The notes: generated by a model not told the origin, from the letters alone. A stretch of DNA of 18,579 bases from an uncultured Prevotella sp. (GCA_934196725.1 CAKPWR010000054.1:1-18579), one strand, 5' to 3'; positions 7,196-15,440 are shown, counted from the stretch's first letter. Made by a program: numbers and translations.

Positions 7196-8074
7196 TTATT
7201 TCAGATATCCTTTCTTCTTGAACTCTTCCATCAGTGGCAAGGCAAGAACCTTGGCATCTGGGTGAGGAGCACCTGTTGTGCCTAGGGCACGAAGGTCGAA
7301 GAAATGTTTCCAGTCGCTGATGAAGGCGGTATGAACCAACTCAGTGTTGCAATCCAAAGGTAAGATGGCACGAGCCTCTTGTGGCTTGCAGCCCGCTTTT
7401 ATCAGTTGCATGTAGGCAAACTCGGCTGCTTCATTGGCAAAAATCCATGTGGTCAGCTTGTTCCATTCTGCTGAACGGTTTTCTGCAATGTCCAGACAGA
7501 GGTCGGACAACTGGTAGTCACTGGGATCTTCTGAGCCGTCGAAACCTTCTTCCTCTACCCATGTAGGGAGGTTGATGGTTATTTCGTTGTCGAATTTGTT
7601 CTTCGAATAGTTGCAGTATCTCGTGCTCTGTTCAGCCATGGAGTTGGCACGGTGACGGTTGTATTCACGGGTGATGCTGATTTGGGTGGTGAAATGTACC
7701 GTGATGCGCAACTCATGTTTGCCTTCCTCATAGTCGGTGAGGTATTTCAAGTCGTCCATCGCCTTGTTTTCTGCCAACACTCTCAGGTTGGTGGTGATAT
7801 AATCCTTGCCATTGATGGTGTTGCAACGGGAGAACTTGTTGTTGAGATAAAGTGGAAGCTCCTCATGATTGCACACAAGATAGATGGTGCCATGTTCCAG
7901 CATGGCAAAATGTTCACTCTCTATCATGCGACCGACAAAAGGCTTTGCCGAATCATCTGTAGTGTTGTTTTCACTTTTGTAGCATATTCTTCCAGCGCGT
8001 TCTATCTGTTGATAGATGCCGAGCTCTCCTGGTTTCTGCAACCAGATTTCATACGATGGTCTTTGTATTTTCAT
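7196..8074 (-). CDS. thyX: FAD-dependent thymidylate synthase ThyX
   Basis: 292 aa flavin-dependent thymidylate synthase. It makes dTMP from dUMP using methylene-THF, FAD and NADPH, the alternative to ThyA. The ThyX signature RHR-x7-S is present as RHRANSMAEQS at 140-150, preceded by a REYNRH segment; further family blocks are FAMLEHGTIY near 56-65 and the C-terminal ALPLMEEF. The frame is open to 8218, but I choose the ATG at 8074 (MKIQRPSYEIW): a consensus promoter at 8100-8130 would place the transcript start near 8095, downstream of the longer start, and the extra N-terminal residues look like translated intergenic DNA. It diverges from trmO with 110 bp between starts. No clear terminator follows. 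Confidence 0.95.
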   Translation of the reverse strand: MKIQRPSYEIWLQKPGELGIYQQIERAGRICYKSENNTTDDSAKPFVGRMIESEHFAMLEHGTIYLVCNHEELPLYLNNKFSRCNTINGKDYITTNLRVLAENKAMDDLKYLTDYEEGKHELRITVHFTTQISITREYNRHRANSMAEQSTRYCNYSKNKFDNEITINLPTWVEEEGFDGSEDPSDYQLSDLCLDIAENRSAEWNKLTTWIFANEAAEFAYMQLIKAGCKPQEARAILPLDCNTELVHTAFISDWKHFFDLRALGTTGAPHPDAKVLALPLMEEFKKKGYLK

Positions 8075-8099
8075 TGTTTCTGTTCTTTTATTCTGAATG

Positions 8100-8130
8100 C
8101 AAAGGTACGTTTTTTTATGCATACTGCAAA
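8100..8130 (-). promoter_or_regulatory. Promoter of thyX
   Basis: TTTG (8130-8127), 19-bp spacer, TACCTTTG (8107-8100) on the minus strand. It predicts a leader of about 20 nt. Confidence 0.78.
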
Positions 8131-8184
8131 ATAAATAACTCCTTTTTTCGTACTTATTATTATAATGTATAATAATGAGAAGAT

Positions 8185-8865
8185 ATGGAGATAAAACCGA
8201 TAGCACATTTTCGTTCACCGTTCAGCAGTAAGTTTGGTATTCCTAAACAGGCTGGATTGGTGGCAGAACTCGAAGGTCAGATAGTTTTTGAACCTGAATA
8301 TCGCAATCCTGATGCCCTTCGTGGCATGGAGGGTTTCGACTACCTTTGGCTGATTTGGGAATTTTCTGCCAATAAGCACAAAGCCAATAGTCCTGTGGTT
8401 CGTCCTCCTGTATTGGGGGGTAATGAGAAGGTGGGCGTCTTTGCTACCCGCAGTCCGTTTCGTCCCAATAATATAGGATTATCGTCTGTCAGGATTTCGG
8501 GAATAGAGTGGGAGACCAGTAAAGGACCTGTCATTCATGTAAAAGGGGCTGATCTCATGGACATGACTCCGATATATGATATCAAGCCTTATGTGGTATA
8601 TGCTGATTGTCATCCTGATGCCCGAAGCGGGTTTGTTGATGAACGCAAGTGGAATAAGTTGCAGGTAGAAATACCTGATACGGTAAAAACCTTTCTGCTG
8701 TCTCAGGGAATGACGGAAGAAAAGATCGGAATTTTGAAAGAGGTCCTGGCGCAAGATCCTCGTCCGCATTATCAAAAAGACCCTCATAAGGTATATGGAA
8801 TGCCTTATGAGGGTATGGATATTCACTTCACGGTTTGCGATCAGATACTTACCGTAGTGAAGTAG
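8185..8865 (+). CDS. trmO: tRNA N6-threonylcarbamoyladenosine methyltransferase TrmO (TsaA/YaeB family)
   Basis: 226 aa. TrmO uses SAM to methylate t6A37 of tRNA-Thr(GGU), giving m6t6A. Family blocks: IAHFRSPF near 6-13, LEGFDYLW-like MEGFDYLWLIWEF at 48-60, GVFATRSPFRPNNIGLSSV at 84-102, and the DLMDMTPIYDIKPYV block near 123-137 (family: DGTPVLDIKPY). The C-terminal TrmO motif DPRPHY at 191-196 is followed by YG and DIHFTV. The start follows a GAGAAG purine stretch. I see no TAnnTTTG promoter in the divergent gap. It converges on the GH28 gene with only 9 bp between stops, and its 3' end carries a perfect hairpin (8781-8813) that may terminate the opposite gene. Confidence 0.93.
   Translation: MEIKPIAHFRSPFSSKFGIPKQAGLVAELEGQIVFEPEYRNPDALRGMEGFDYLWLIWEFSANKHKANSPVVRPPVLGGNEKVGVFATRSPFRPNNIGLSSVRISGIEWETSKGPVIHVKGADLMDMTPIYDIKPYVVYADCHPDARSGFVDERKWNKLQVEIPDTVKTFLLSQGMTEEKIGILKEVLAQDPRPHYQKDPHKVYGMPYEGMDIHFTVCDQILTVVK
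8775..8813 (-). terminator. Terminator-like hairpin inside trmO, placed to stop GH28 transcription
   Basis: A perfect 11-bp inverted repeat (8781-8791 with 8803-8813, 11-nt loop) is followed on the minus strand by TCTTTTTG (8780-8773). It lies about 60 nt after the GH28 stop codon and within trmO codons for the HKVYGMPYEG region. No other terminator is visible for GH28. Confidence 0.6.
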
Positions 8866-8874
8866 TCGTTTGCT

Positions 8875-10290
8875 TTACTTTGCGAAAGTAGCAAAGTGTA
8901 CATTGTCGAGCTTGATCTTGCAGGCATCGTCAATGTCCTGTGCCTGGTTGTTGTAGAAGATGTATGCGTTTTTGACGGTGATGTCGTGAACCATACCTTC
9001 TGCTCCGTGGGCAACGATACCGTTCTTGCAGCCACGCACATAGATGTCGCTCATGTGGATGTCCTGGAAGTTTGGCAGGTATTCCTGTTTTACTGGGGCT
9101 GCCTGCTTCTTAGCTCCCACGTGGTTGTCCCAGTAGGTGGTCTCGAAGGTGATGGCATCTCCTGTAATATCGGTCATATAGATATGGTCGATGAAGATGT
9201 TCTCTGATGTACCGCCTCTCTTCACGGAACTCTTGAAACGCAGACCGGCGTCGGTTCCCTGGAAGGTATTGTTGCGTACTACGATGTTCTTCATGCCGCC
9301 GCTGAACTCACTGCCGATGACAAAACCGCCATGGGCATGATAAACGGTGTTGTCCTGGATGTTGATGTTTTCACAAGGACCGGCTGCTACACCGGCAGCA
9401 CCTGCGCCACCCTTCATGCAGATACCGTCATCGCCTGCATCTACAATGTTGTTGACGATGAGTACATCCTTACAGCTTGAAATGTCGATAGCATCACCAT
9501 TCTGTGCATTCCAAGGACATTTTACGGTAATACCGTCGATAATCACGTTCTTGCATCGGGTAGGGATGAGGTGGAAGCGGGGACTGTTCAGGAGAGTGAC
9601 GCCCTGGACCAGTACGTTTTCGCAACTGGTGAATCGAATCATGTGGTTGCGTACCTTTTCCTGGTCATCAATGTTGTCAACAACATTTGGAGTATGTTTC
9701 AGATTGAGCGGATACCAGATGTCGCCTTTTTCATTGAGTGTACCACCCATCTGCTTGAATCGGTTCCATTCCACATCGCTCACCTTGCTTCTCTTCACCG
9801 GTCTCCACCATTCACCGTTTCCATCGATGGTTCCCTCACCGGTGATGGAAATGTTCTTGCGCTTGCTGGCATTGATGGCAGGTGTGGCGCGATTCTCCTT
9901 CTTTCCGGTTTCTTCGTCTATCTTGATGAGGTCGTTCTTGTCTTCAGAGAATACGATGATGGCGTTCTTCTCCAGATGCAGGTCGATGTTGTCTTTCAGA
10001 GAGATGAGTCCCGTGAGATAGATACCTGCAGGCACGTTCAGATGACCTCCGCCCATTTTGCTCAGTTTGCTGATAGCCTTGGCAAAGGCTTGGGTGTTCA
10101 TCGCCTGTCCGTCTCCATTGCCGCCACATTCCAGAATACTTACGTGGTTGTCTGGAATAGAAGGAAGAGTAGGCTGCTGCATTTGTACTGGCAAGTTTTG
10201 ATAATACTTGCTGTAGTCTTTTGCTTCGATGGCAGATACCGTAGTCGCCATTCCGAAGATTGCCAATAAAGAAATCAAAATCTTCTTCAT
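8875..10290 (-). CDS. Secreted glycoside hydrolase family 28 (polygalacturonase-like)
   Basis: 471 aa with a signal peptide (MKK, hydrophobic to about residue 20, cleavage near SAIEA), then a right-handed parallel beta-helix with GH28 active-site blocks in order: NGDAID at 264-269 (family NTD, catalytic Asp266), AGDDGI at 285-290 (catalytic Asp287/288), HGGFVIGSE at 320-328 (family GHG), and GLRFKSS at 349-355 (family RIK). GH28 enzymes cleave galacturonosyl bonds in pectin. The HGGFVIGSE form and the long loop near 160-215 resemble Bacteroidetes exo-acting or rhamnogalacturonan-related members, so exact substrate is uncertain. It lies alone between tRNA-Phe and trmO. No TAnnTTTG promoter is visible in its 60-bp upstream gap. 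Confidence 0.92.
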   Translation of the reverse strand: MKKILISLLAIFGMATTVSAIEAKDYSKYYQNLPVQMQQPTLPSIPDNHVSILECGGNGDGQAMNTQAFAKAISKLSKMGGGHLNVPAGIYLTGLISLKDNIDLHLEKNAIIVFSEDKNDLIKIDEETGKKENRATPAINASKRKNISITGEGTIDGNGEWWRPVKRSKVSDVEWNRFKQMGGTLNEKGDIWYPLNLKHTPNVVDNIDDQEKVRNHMIRFTSCENVLVQGVTLLNSPRFHLIPTRCKNVIIDGITVKCPWNAQNGDAIDISSCKDVLIVNNIVDAGDDGICMKGGAGAAGVAAGPCENINIQDNTVYHAHGGFVIGSEFSGGMKNIVVRNNTFQGTDAGLRFKSSVKRGGTSENIFIDHIYMTDITGDAITFETTYWDNHVGAKKQAAPVKQEYLPNFQDIHMSDIYVRGCKNGIVAHGAEGMVHDITVKNAYIFYNNQAQDIDDACKIKLDNVHFATFAK

Positions 10291-10350
10291 AAGTCTTTAA
10301 GTATTGTTTATATTGTTTTGTAATATCTGTTTCGTTAGTTCCTTTATGCG

Positions 10351-10384
10351 AAAAAGGCGGCTCTAACCGAAGTTAGAAACCGCC
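10351..10384 (-). terminator. Intrinsic terminator of tRNA-Phe
   Basis: On the minus strand, a hairpin with stems 10380-10384/10356-10360 (GGCGG/CCGCC) and 10372-10376/10363-10367 (CTAAC/GTTAG) around a TTCG loop is followed by TTTTT (10355-10351). Confidence 0.88.
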
Positions 10385-10400
10385 TAAATGAAAGGAGGAG

Positions 10401-10473
10401 TGGTACCACCAGGAATCGAACCGGGGACACAAGGATTTTCAGTCCTTTGCTCTACCAACTGAGCTATGGCACC
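10401..10473 (-). tRNA. tRNA-Phe, anticodon GAA
   Basis: Complete minus-strand cloverleaf: acceptor GGTGCCA with TGGTACC (one G-U), D arm GCTC-AGTTGGTA-GAGC, anticodon arm AAGGA-CTGAAAA-TCCTT giving GAA, and T loop TTCGATT. Discriminator A. CCA is not encoded. Confidence 0.96.
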
Positions 10474-10489
10474 ATTTCTTTTGCGGTTG

Positions 10490-10521
10490 CAAAGGTACAA
10501 TAAAAATTTAAATTGAGCAAG
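10490..10521 (-). promoter_or_regulatory. Promoter of tRNA-Phe
   Basis: TACCTTTG -7 box (10497-10490) on the minus strand, with CTTG (10521-10518) at the 20-bp spacing, one base off the TTTG consensus. The -33 box lies inside the thiL terminator stem. Confidence 0.7.
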
Positions 10522-10546
10522 AGAAAACGAAATATTTTCTCTTGCT
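10505..10546 (-). terminator. Terminator of the sppA-lpxK-pnp-thiL operon
   Basis: Perfect 12-bp inverted repeat (10516-10527 with 10535-10546, 7-nt loop), followed on the minus strand by an AT-rich tract ending in TTTTT (near 10507-10503). It lies 20 bp after the thiL stop. Confidence 0.8.
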
Positions 10547-10565
10547 TAATGTTTATTAACTAAAT

Positions 10566-11675
10566 CTAGTCTTTCAAGGGATTCCAACCCTGAGCTTTGA
10601 GCTCGAATTCCTGACCATCTCGTGTAATGAGGAATTTGCCCAGGCTCTCCTTGGTGATGTAGCCTATCTGCTTCACGCCTTCCATCTCTTCAATTTTGGC
10701 ATGGTCACCGATAGGTACAGTGAAGAGAAGTTCATAGTCTTCGCCGCCATTCATGGCACAAGTGGTGAGGTTCATGTTGAATTCCTCTGCCTGTACGGCT
10801 GTCTGGTAGTCGATAGGGATGTTCTTCTCGTATACTCTGCATCCGCAATGACTCTGTTCGCAGATATGCATCAGTTCACTGCTCAGTCCGTCGCTGATGT
10901 CCATCATGGCTGTAGGACGGATTCCTGCTTCTCTCAGCTGGGCGATGATGTCGCCACGTCCTTCCGGTTGAAGCTGTCTTTGCAGTAAGTATTCCTTGCC
11001 GGCAAAGTCGGGCTGGAAGTTGCGCATCTCTGCCAGGTCATTATTCAGAGCAGCCAGTTTCTGGTCGTCTCCCTTTGCCTTGGCTTCTGCCATCTTCTTG
11101 CGGATATCTTCCACCTGTCCGTAGTATACTGCTTTTTCCCGCTCCAGCAACTGAAGTCCCATATAGGCTGCACCTAAGTCGCCCGAAACGCAGATGAGGT
11201 CGGTCTCCTTTGCACCACTGCGGTAAACGATGTCTTCCTTCTCTGCCTCGCCGATGCAGGTAATGCTGATGGCAAGACCTGTAAGCGAAGAGGTGGTATC
11301 TCCACCCACGATGTCAATGCCCCATTTGTCGCAAGCCATGCGCAGGCCTTTGTAGAATTCATCCAGGTCTTCAACCTTGAAGCGCTTGCTCAATGCGATG
11401 CTTACTACCATCTGTCTAGGGGTTCCGTTCATGGCGAAGATGTCACTGATGTTCACCATCGCACTCTTGTAACCCAGGTGCTGCATGTCGATATAGGTGA
11501 GGTCGAAATGTACTCCCTCCATCAACATATCTGTAGTAATGAGCACTTCCTTGTCCGGATAGTGCATCACGGCACAGTCATCGCCTACACCGTAGACGGT
11601 AGAAGCGTTTTTGTTTTCATATCCTTTGGTGAGATGGTCGATGAGACCAAATTCACCCAACTTTGCTATATCCAA
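10566..11675 (-). CDS. thiL: Thiamine-monophosphate kinase
   Basis: ThiL, 369 aa, phosphorylates thiamine monophosphate to the active cofactor TPP in the cytosol. Blocks in order: GDDCAVM at 31-37, ITTDMLMEGVHFDL at 46-59 (metal/ATP binding), GGDTTSS at 124-130, MDISDGLSSEL at 258-268 and GGEDYELLFT near 311-320. It is longer than the usual 325-345 aa because of a charged, probably helical insert at about 184-230 (KKMAEAKAKGDDQKL and on). It is the last gene of the operon, 26 bp after pnp, and is followed by a strong terminator. The AT-rich spacer before it holds repeated TTAATAA units and no clear promoter. It complements thiD and the thiE-like gene elsewhere in the window. Confidence 0.95.
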   Translation of the reverse strand: MDIAKLGEFGLIDHLTKGYENKNASTVYGVGDDCAVMHYPDKEVLITTDMLMEGVHFDLTYIDMQHLGYKSAMVNISDIFAMNGTPRQMVVSIALSKRFKVEDLDEFYKGLRMACDKWGIDIVGGDTTSSLTGLAISITCIGEAEKEDIVYRSGAKETDLICVSGDLGAAYMGLQLLEREKAVYYGQVEDIRKKMAEAKAKGDDQKLAALNNDLAEMRNFQPDFAGKEYLLQRQLQPEGRGDIIAQLREAGIRPTAMMDISDGLSSELMHICEQSHCGCRVYEKNIPIDYQTAVQAEEFNMNLTTCAMNGGEDYELLFTVPIGDHAKIEEMEGVKQIGYITKESLGKFLITRDGQEFELKAQGWNPLKD

Positions 11676-11701
11676 AATAATTAATAATTAATAATTAACA
11701 T

Positions 11702-12511
11702 TTATGATCTGCGAATCATTTCTCGCATAATCTCAGTCATCTTTGGCTGGGCAGCATTGGCTGCAACCTGTACCTCCTCATGGCTGACCTCTACAGGTAC
11801 GTCGAAGCCACCGAGGTCGGTGATGATACTGATGCCGAACACCTTGATGCCGCTATGGCGAGCCACGATAACCTCCGGTACGGTACTCATACCTACAGCG
11901 TCACCGCCTAAGATGCGATACATGCGATACTCTGCAGGAGTCTCGAAGGTAGGACCCTGGACACCTACATATACACCATGCTTGATGTTGATGTCTTTCT
12001 CCTTGGCAATCTCGTCAGCCAAATCACGCAACTGCTTGTCGTAAGCCTCGTGCATGTCTGGGAATCGGGGACCGGTAGGGAAGTTCTTGCCCCGCAGTGG
12101 ATGCTCTGGGAAGAAGTTGATGTGGTCGTCGATAATCATCAGGTCGCCGATTTCGAAGTCAGGATTCATACCTCCTGATGCATTGCTTACGAAGAGGGTC
12201 TCGATGCCCAGTTCATGCATCACGCGCTCAGGGAAGGTAACCTCCTTCATGTTATATCCTTCATAGTAATGGAATCTGCCTTCCATTGCCATGATGTCCT
12301 TGCCACCCAATTTTCCGAAGATGAGTTTGCCGGCATGACCTTCTACGGTAGAAACCGGGAAGTTTGGTATCTCGCTGTATGGGAATTCATAACTGTCAGT
12401 TATTTCTGAAGCTAATTGTCCTAGACCTGTTCCCAGAATGATTGCCGTTTTCGGACTTGTTGTCATCCTTTCTTTTAGCCAGGATGCTGTTTCTTGAATT
12501 TTTTCGTACAT
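11702..12511 (-). CDS. punA: Purine-nucleoside phosphorylase, trimeric (class I) type
   Basis: 269 aa class I PNP: phosphorolysis of purine nucleosides to base plus ribose-1-phosphate. Motifs: IILGTGLGQLA at 24-34 (phosphate loop), VEGHAGKL at 56-63, GRFHYYEGY at 78-86, SNASGGMNP at 109-117, GVQGPTFETPAEYR at 183-196 (base-binding Glu and Tyr), GGDAVGMSTVPEVI at 202-215, and ITDLGG at 230-235. The last carries Asp232 where mammalian PNP has the purine-selecting Asn243. The start is set by the conserved MYEKIQETA-like N-terminus and lies 116 bp inside the 3' end of lpxK in another frame. It precedes thiL by 26 bp. Confidence 0.94.
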   Translation of the reverse strand: MYEKIQETASWLKERMTTSPKTAIILGTGLGQLASEITDSYEFPYSEIPNFPVSTVEGHAGKLIFGKLGGKDIMAMEGRFHYYEGYNMKEVTFPERVMHELGIETLFVSNASGGMNPDFEIGDLMIIDDHINFFPEHPLRGKNFPTGPRFPDMHEAYDKQLRDLADEIAKEKDINIKHGVYVGVQGPTFETPAEYRMYRILGGDAVGMSTVPEVIVARHSGIKVFGISIITDLGGFDVPVEVSHEEVQVAANAAQPKMTEIMREMIRRS

Positions 12512-13619
12512 AGCTAATGATTTTTTCGTTAAAATTATCTTGTTGCTCCAGCATGAAGCTTACCTTGATAGGCAGTTCGTATATGCTTTCTTTTACTGTT
12601 TCGTAGAGTCCCTCTGTATCTCTCAGTCTCACGGCGTCTTTCTCTGTCGTGATGATGATACGGGGTTCCGGCATGGCTTCGAAGGTGCTGTTGATGCGGT
12701 CGATATCCTTGCGCTTAAACTGATGGTGGTCACCGAAGGAGAGGGTCTGTACTCCCTTTGCCATTGGCTTGATATCGTGTTCCATCTGTTTGGGCGATGC
12801 AATACCCGTCAGGAGCAGTACATGATAGTCGGTCATTCCCGTCAGGGCTGGGTCTTTCACTTCTTCCTCTTCGTCACTCTTGATTTCCTTTGGCTTCAGT
12901 TCCTTGCTGTTGAATACGCCCTTTGGGGTATCGTAGTCAATGCAGGTGAAGTAGAGCTTTTGGAAAGGGTAGAGGTTCATTGCCTTGGTCAGCACTCTGA
13001 ATTCCATCGGTTTCAGATCCTTTGGACATTTGGTGATGATCACGATGTCGGCACGGTTCTTTCCGCTCAGTGGTTCGCGGAGCCTTCCTGCCGGCATCAT
13101 CTTGTCATAGATGATGAGACGGTGATAATCTACCAGAAGGATGTTGATGCCTGGCTTGACATAACGGTGCTGGAAGGCATCGTCCAGCAATACCACATCA
13201 ACGTCCTTGGTTTCCCCGTCGTTCTGCAGATGGTCAATACCTCTTACTCTTTTGGCATCTACTGCTACATAGATGTCCTTGAATTTCTGGTGCATCTGGA
13301 AGGGTTCATCGCCAATCTCTGTCATCTCGGTATTTTCGTCGGCTAGCACATAGCCGTGACTCTTTCGTTTGTAGCCACGGGAGAGTACGGCAATTTTCAC
13401 TTTGTCGTGAAGTAATCGGATAAGATATTCTACATGGGGAGTCTTTCCCGAACCACCCACGGTAATATTGCCCACTGAGATAACCGGTATCGAGAATGCT
13501 CTGCTCTTCTTCAGTCCGATGTCGAAGAGCCAGTTGCGGAATCTCACGATGGAACCGTATATCCAACTCAGTGGTAATAACCAATCATTGACCTTGATAA
13601 GATCACCTTCTGTTCTCAT
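12396..13619 (-). CDS. lpxK: Tetraacyldisaccharide 4'-kinase (lipid A biosynthesis)
   Basis: LpxK, 407 aa, phosphorylates the 4' position of the lipid A disaccharide at the inner membrane. It has an N-terminal hydrophobic segment (about 12-33), the P-loop VGNITVGGSGKTPHVEYL at 49-66, SRGYKRKSHGYV after it, GDEPFQM, and VVLLDDAFQHR (DxxQHR motif), then LLTGIASP and IITTEKDAVRL in the second half. The family core ends near YVRKNSRNSIL; the following 25 or so residues are polar, low in conservation, and encoded within the overlapping pnp start. The gene begins 36 bp after sppA and has no promoter of its own that I can see, so it is probably read from the sppA promoter. Confidence 0.93.
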   Translation of the reverse strand: MRTEGDLIKVNDWLLPLSWIYGSIVRFRNWLFDIGLKKSRAFSIPVISVGNITVGGSGKTPHVEYLIRLLHDKVKIAVLSRGYKRKSHGYVLADENTEMTEIGDEPFQMHQKFKDIYVAVDAKRVRGIDHLQNDGETKDVDVVLLDDAFQHRYVKPGINILLVDYHRLIIYDKMMPAGRLREPLSGKNRADIVIITKCPKDLKPMEFRVLTKAMNLYPFQKLYFTCIDYDTPKGVFNSKELKPKEIKSDEEEEVKDPALTGMTDYHVLLLTGIASPKQMEHDIKPMAKGVQTLSFGDHHQFKRKDIDRINSTFEAMPEPRIIITTEKDAVRLRDTEGLYETVKESIYELPIKVSFMLEQQDNFNEKIISYVRKNSRNSILAKRKDDNKSENGNHSGNRSRTISFRNN

Positions 13620-13655
13620 GTCTCTCTCCTTTGTTTTTTTACACCTTATTATATA

Positions 13656-15440
13656 TTAATGTATATTGAGCACGAATGGCATGGCTGCCTGCACTGGCTC
13701 CTTCTCCTTGATGCTGCGAATCAGCATGAACGGTTTGTACAGGTCGCCTAATGTCAACTGCAGCTGTTCGTCAAGATAGCTGCCGCCATTACCCGACAAA
13801 TCGTCCATCAACTGGGTGAGCCAATCGGCTGCCATAGGATACTCGGTAGTACCATAGTCTGATACCTTTGCCAGCTGGGCTGCCTTGGCAACAGCATCGT
13901 CCAGACTGCCGAAACCGTCTATCAGCTTGATGTCCTTGGCATCTGTTCCCAACCATACTCTTCCCTGTGCGATATTTTCTATCTGGTTCACGCTCATCTT
14001 TCTGCCGTCAGCTACACGCTTTCGGAAGAGGGCATAACCGCGGTTCACGTATCCTTGCATGCTGGCAATCTCGTCGGCTGTCCAAGGACGGCTGCTTCCT
14101 CCGGCTCCATAGGCGCTGTTCTTGTTGGTCTTCACCTCGTCATACTTGAATCCCAACTTCTTGGTCATCAGCTCGCTGAAGTCTGGCAGGGCACCGAAGA
14201 TGCCGATACTGCCGGTCAGGGTAGTAGGCTGTGCCATGACGTATCTGGCTCCCATACTCATATAGTATGCGCCTGATGCTGCCATTCCTCCCATGGAAAC
14301 CACCACAGGTTTCTTCTTGTTCAGCTCGCTGACGGCACGCCAGATCTGCTCTGAAGCGTAGGCGTCGCCACCGCCTGAATTGATGCGGAGTACAACAGCC
14401 TTGATGCTCTCGTCATCCCCCAGTGCCTGCAAGTCTTTGATGACTGTGGTGCTGACAATCTGCTCTTCACTTCCATAGAGGCTAGGAGTAGCTGTGCTGA
14501 CAATGCTTCCGGAACAGTAATATACGGCAATCTGGTCGGCAAGGATGTTGCTGTCGTCAATGGCAGCATTCACGTCAACCATTGATACTTGCTTGATCTT
14601 GTCGTCAGTATTCAGTCCGAGCTGCTTCTTGACCACATCCCTGATTTCATCGTAATAGCAGAATCCGTCTACCATCTTGCGGGTCTTCAGGAGCTTGCTG
14701 TCTTCAAATACCATCAGTCCGTCGGCATAATGGTTCAGCGAATCCTTGTTGATGCCGCGACTCTTACTGACGTCGGTAAGCACCTTTTGCCAGAGTCCGG
14801 ATACGTATCGGGTAACCTGCTCGCGGTTGGCATCGCTCATCTTGTCCTCAGTATACATTTCTGTGAAGCTCTTGTACTTGCCCACCTTTACGATATTGAA
14901 ATGAACGCCAAACTTAGCAGCCACATCTTTTATATATTGTGTCTGTGAGGCAATACCATGCCAGTCTACCATACCTTCCGGGTTGATGTAAACCTTGTTG
15001 GCAACAGATGCCAGGTAATAGCCTCCTTGTGTATATTGGTCACCGTATGCGATGATCCACTTGCCGCTCTTCTTGAAGTCAGCCAGTGCATCACGAATTT
15101 CCTGAAGTGTTGCGTAGTCGGATGCCAGAACACCGGTTTCCAGATAGATTCCCTTCACCTTGTCTTCATTCTTAGCCTTCTTGATGGCAGAGAGAATGTT
15201 GTTCATGCCAAGGTTGTTGAACTTGTCTCCCGTCAGTTGCCCCAACCAGTTGTCCTCAACTCTGTCGCTGATCTGACCCTGCAACTTGAGCACCATCACC
15301 GAATTATCTTTCAGCGAAGGTTTGCTGCTGCTTGCTGCTACCATACCTATGAGGCAGATGAATCCAAGTATCGCCATGATGATACAGAATCCGAAGATAC
15401 CAACGATGGTGGCTGCTACATTCTTGAAAAATTGTTTCAT
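13656..15440 (-). CDS. sppA: Signal peptide peptidase SppA, long (67K) type
   Basis: 594 aa membrane-anchored serine protease of the S49 family that degrades cleaved signal peptides. One N-terminal transmembrane helix (about 8-36) is followed by two tandem S49 domains. The catalytic Lys190 lies in GKYKSFTEMYTED of the first domain, and Ser389 in GGMAASGAYYMSM of the second, matching the Lys-Ser dyad of E. coli SppA. LRINSGGGDAYASEQ (351-365) and TGSIGIFG (409-416) are further S49 blocks. The frame is open to 15542, but the ATG at 15440 begins the membrane anchor and sits 29 bp below a consensus promoter whose start point excludes the longer form. First gene of the probable sppA-lpxK-pnp-thiL operon. 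Confidence 0.95.
   Translation of the reverse strand: MKQFFKNVAATIVGIFGFCIIMAILGFICLIGMVAASSSKPSLKDNSVMVLKLQGQISDRVEDNWLGQLTGDKFNNLGMNNILSAIKKAKNEDKVKGIYLETGVLASDYATLQEIRDALADFKKSGKWIIAYGDQYTQGGYYLASVANKVYINPEGMVDWHGIASQTQYIKDVAAKFGVHFNIVKVGKYKSFTEMYTEDKMSDANREQVTRYVSGLWQKVLTDVSKSRGINKDSLNHYADGLMVFEDSKLLKTRKMVDGFCYYDEIRDVVKKQLGLNTDDKIKQVSMVDVNAAIDDSNILADQIAVYYCSGSIVSTATPSLYGSEEQIVSTTVIKDLQALGDDESIKAVVLRINSGGGDAYASEQIWRAVSELNKKKPVVVSMGGMAASGAYYMSMGARYVMAQPTTLTGSIGIFGALPDFSELMTKKLGFKYDEVKTNKNSAYGAGGSSRPWTADEIASMQGYVNRGYALFRKRVADGRKMSVNQIENIAQGRVWLGTDAKDIKLIDGFGSLDDAVAKAAQLAKVSDYGTTEYPMAADWLTQLMDDLSGNGGSYLDEQLQLTLGDLYKPFMLIRSIKEKEPVQAAMPFVLNIH

Noticed and set aside
12380..12520. A frameshift joining lpxK to pnp, or a pseudogene
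   Set aside because: Both proteins are complete through all their conserved blocks, and pnp has its conserved N-terminus; an overlap explains the data without an error.
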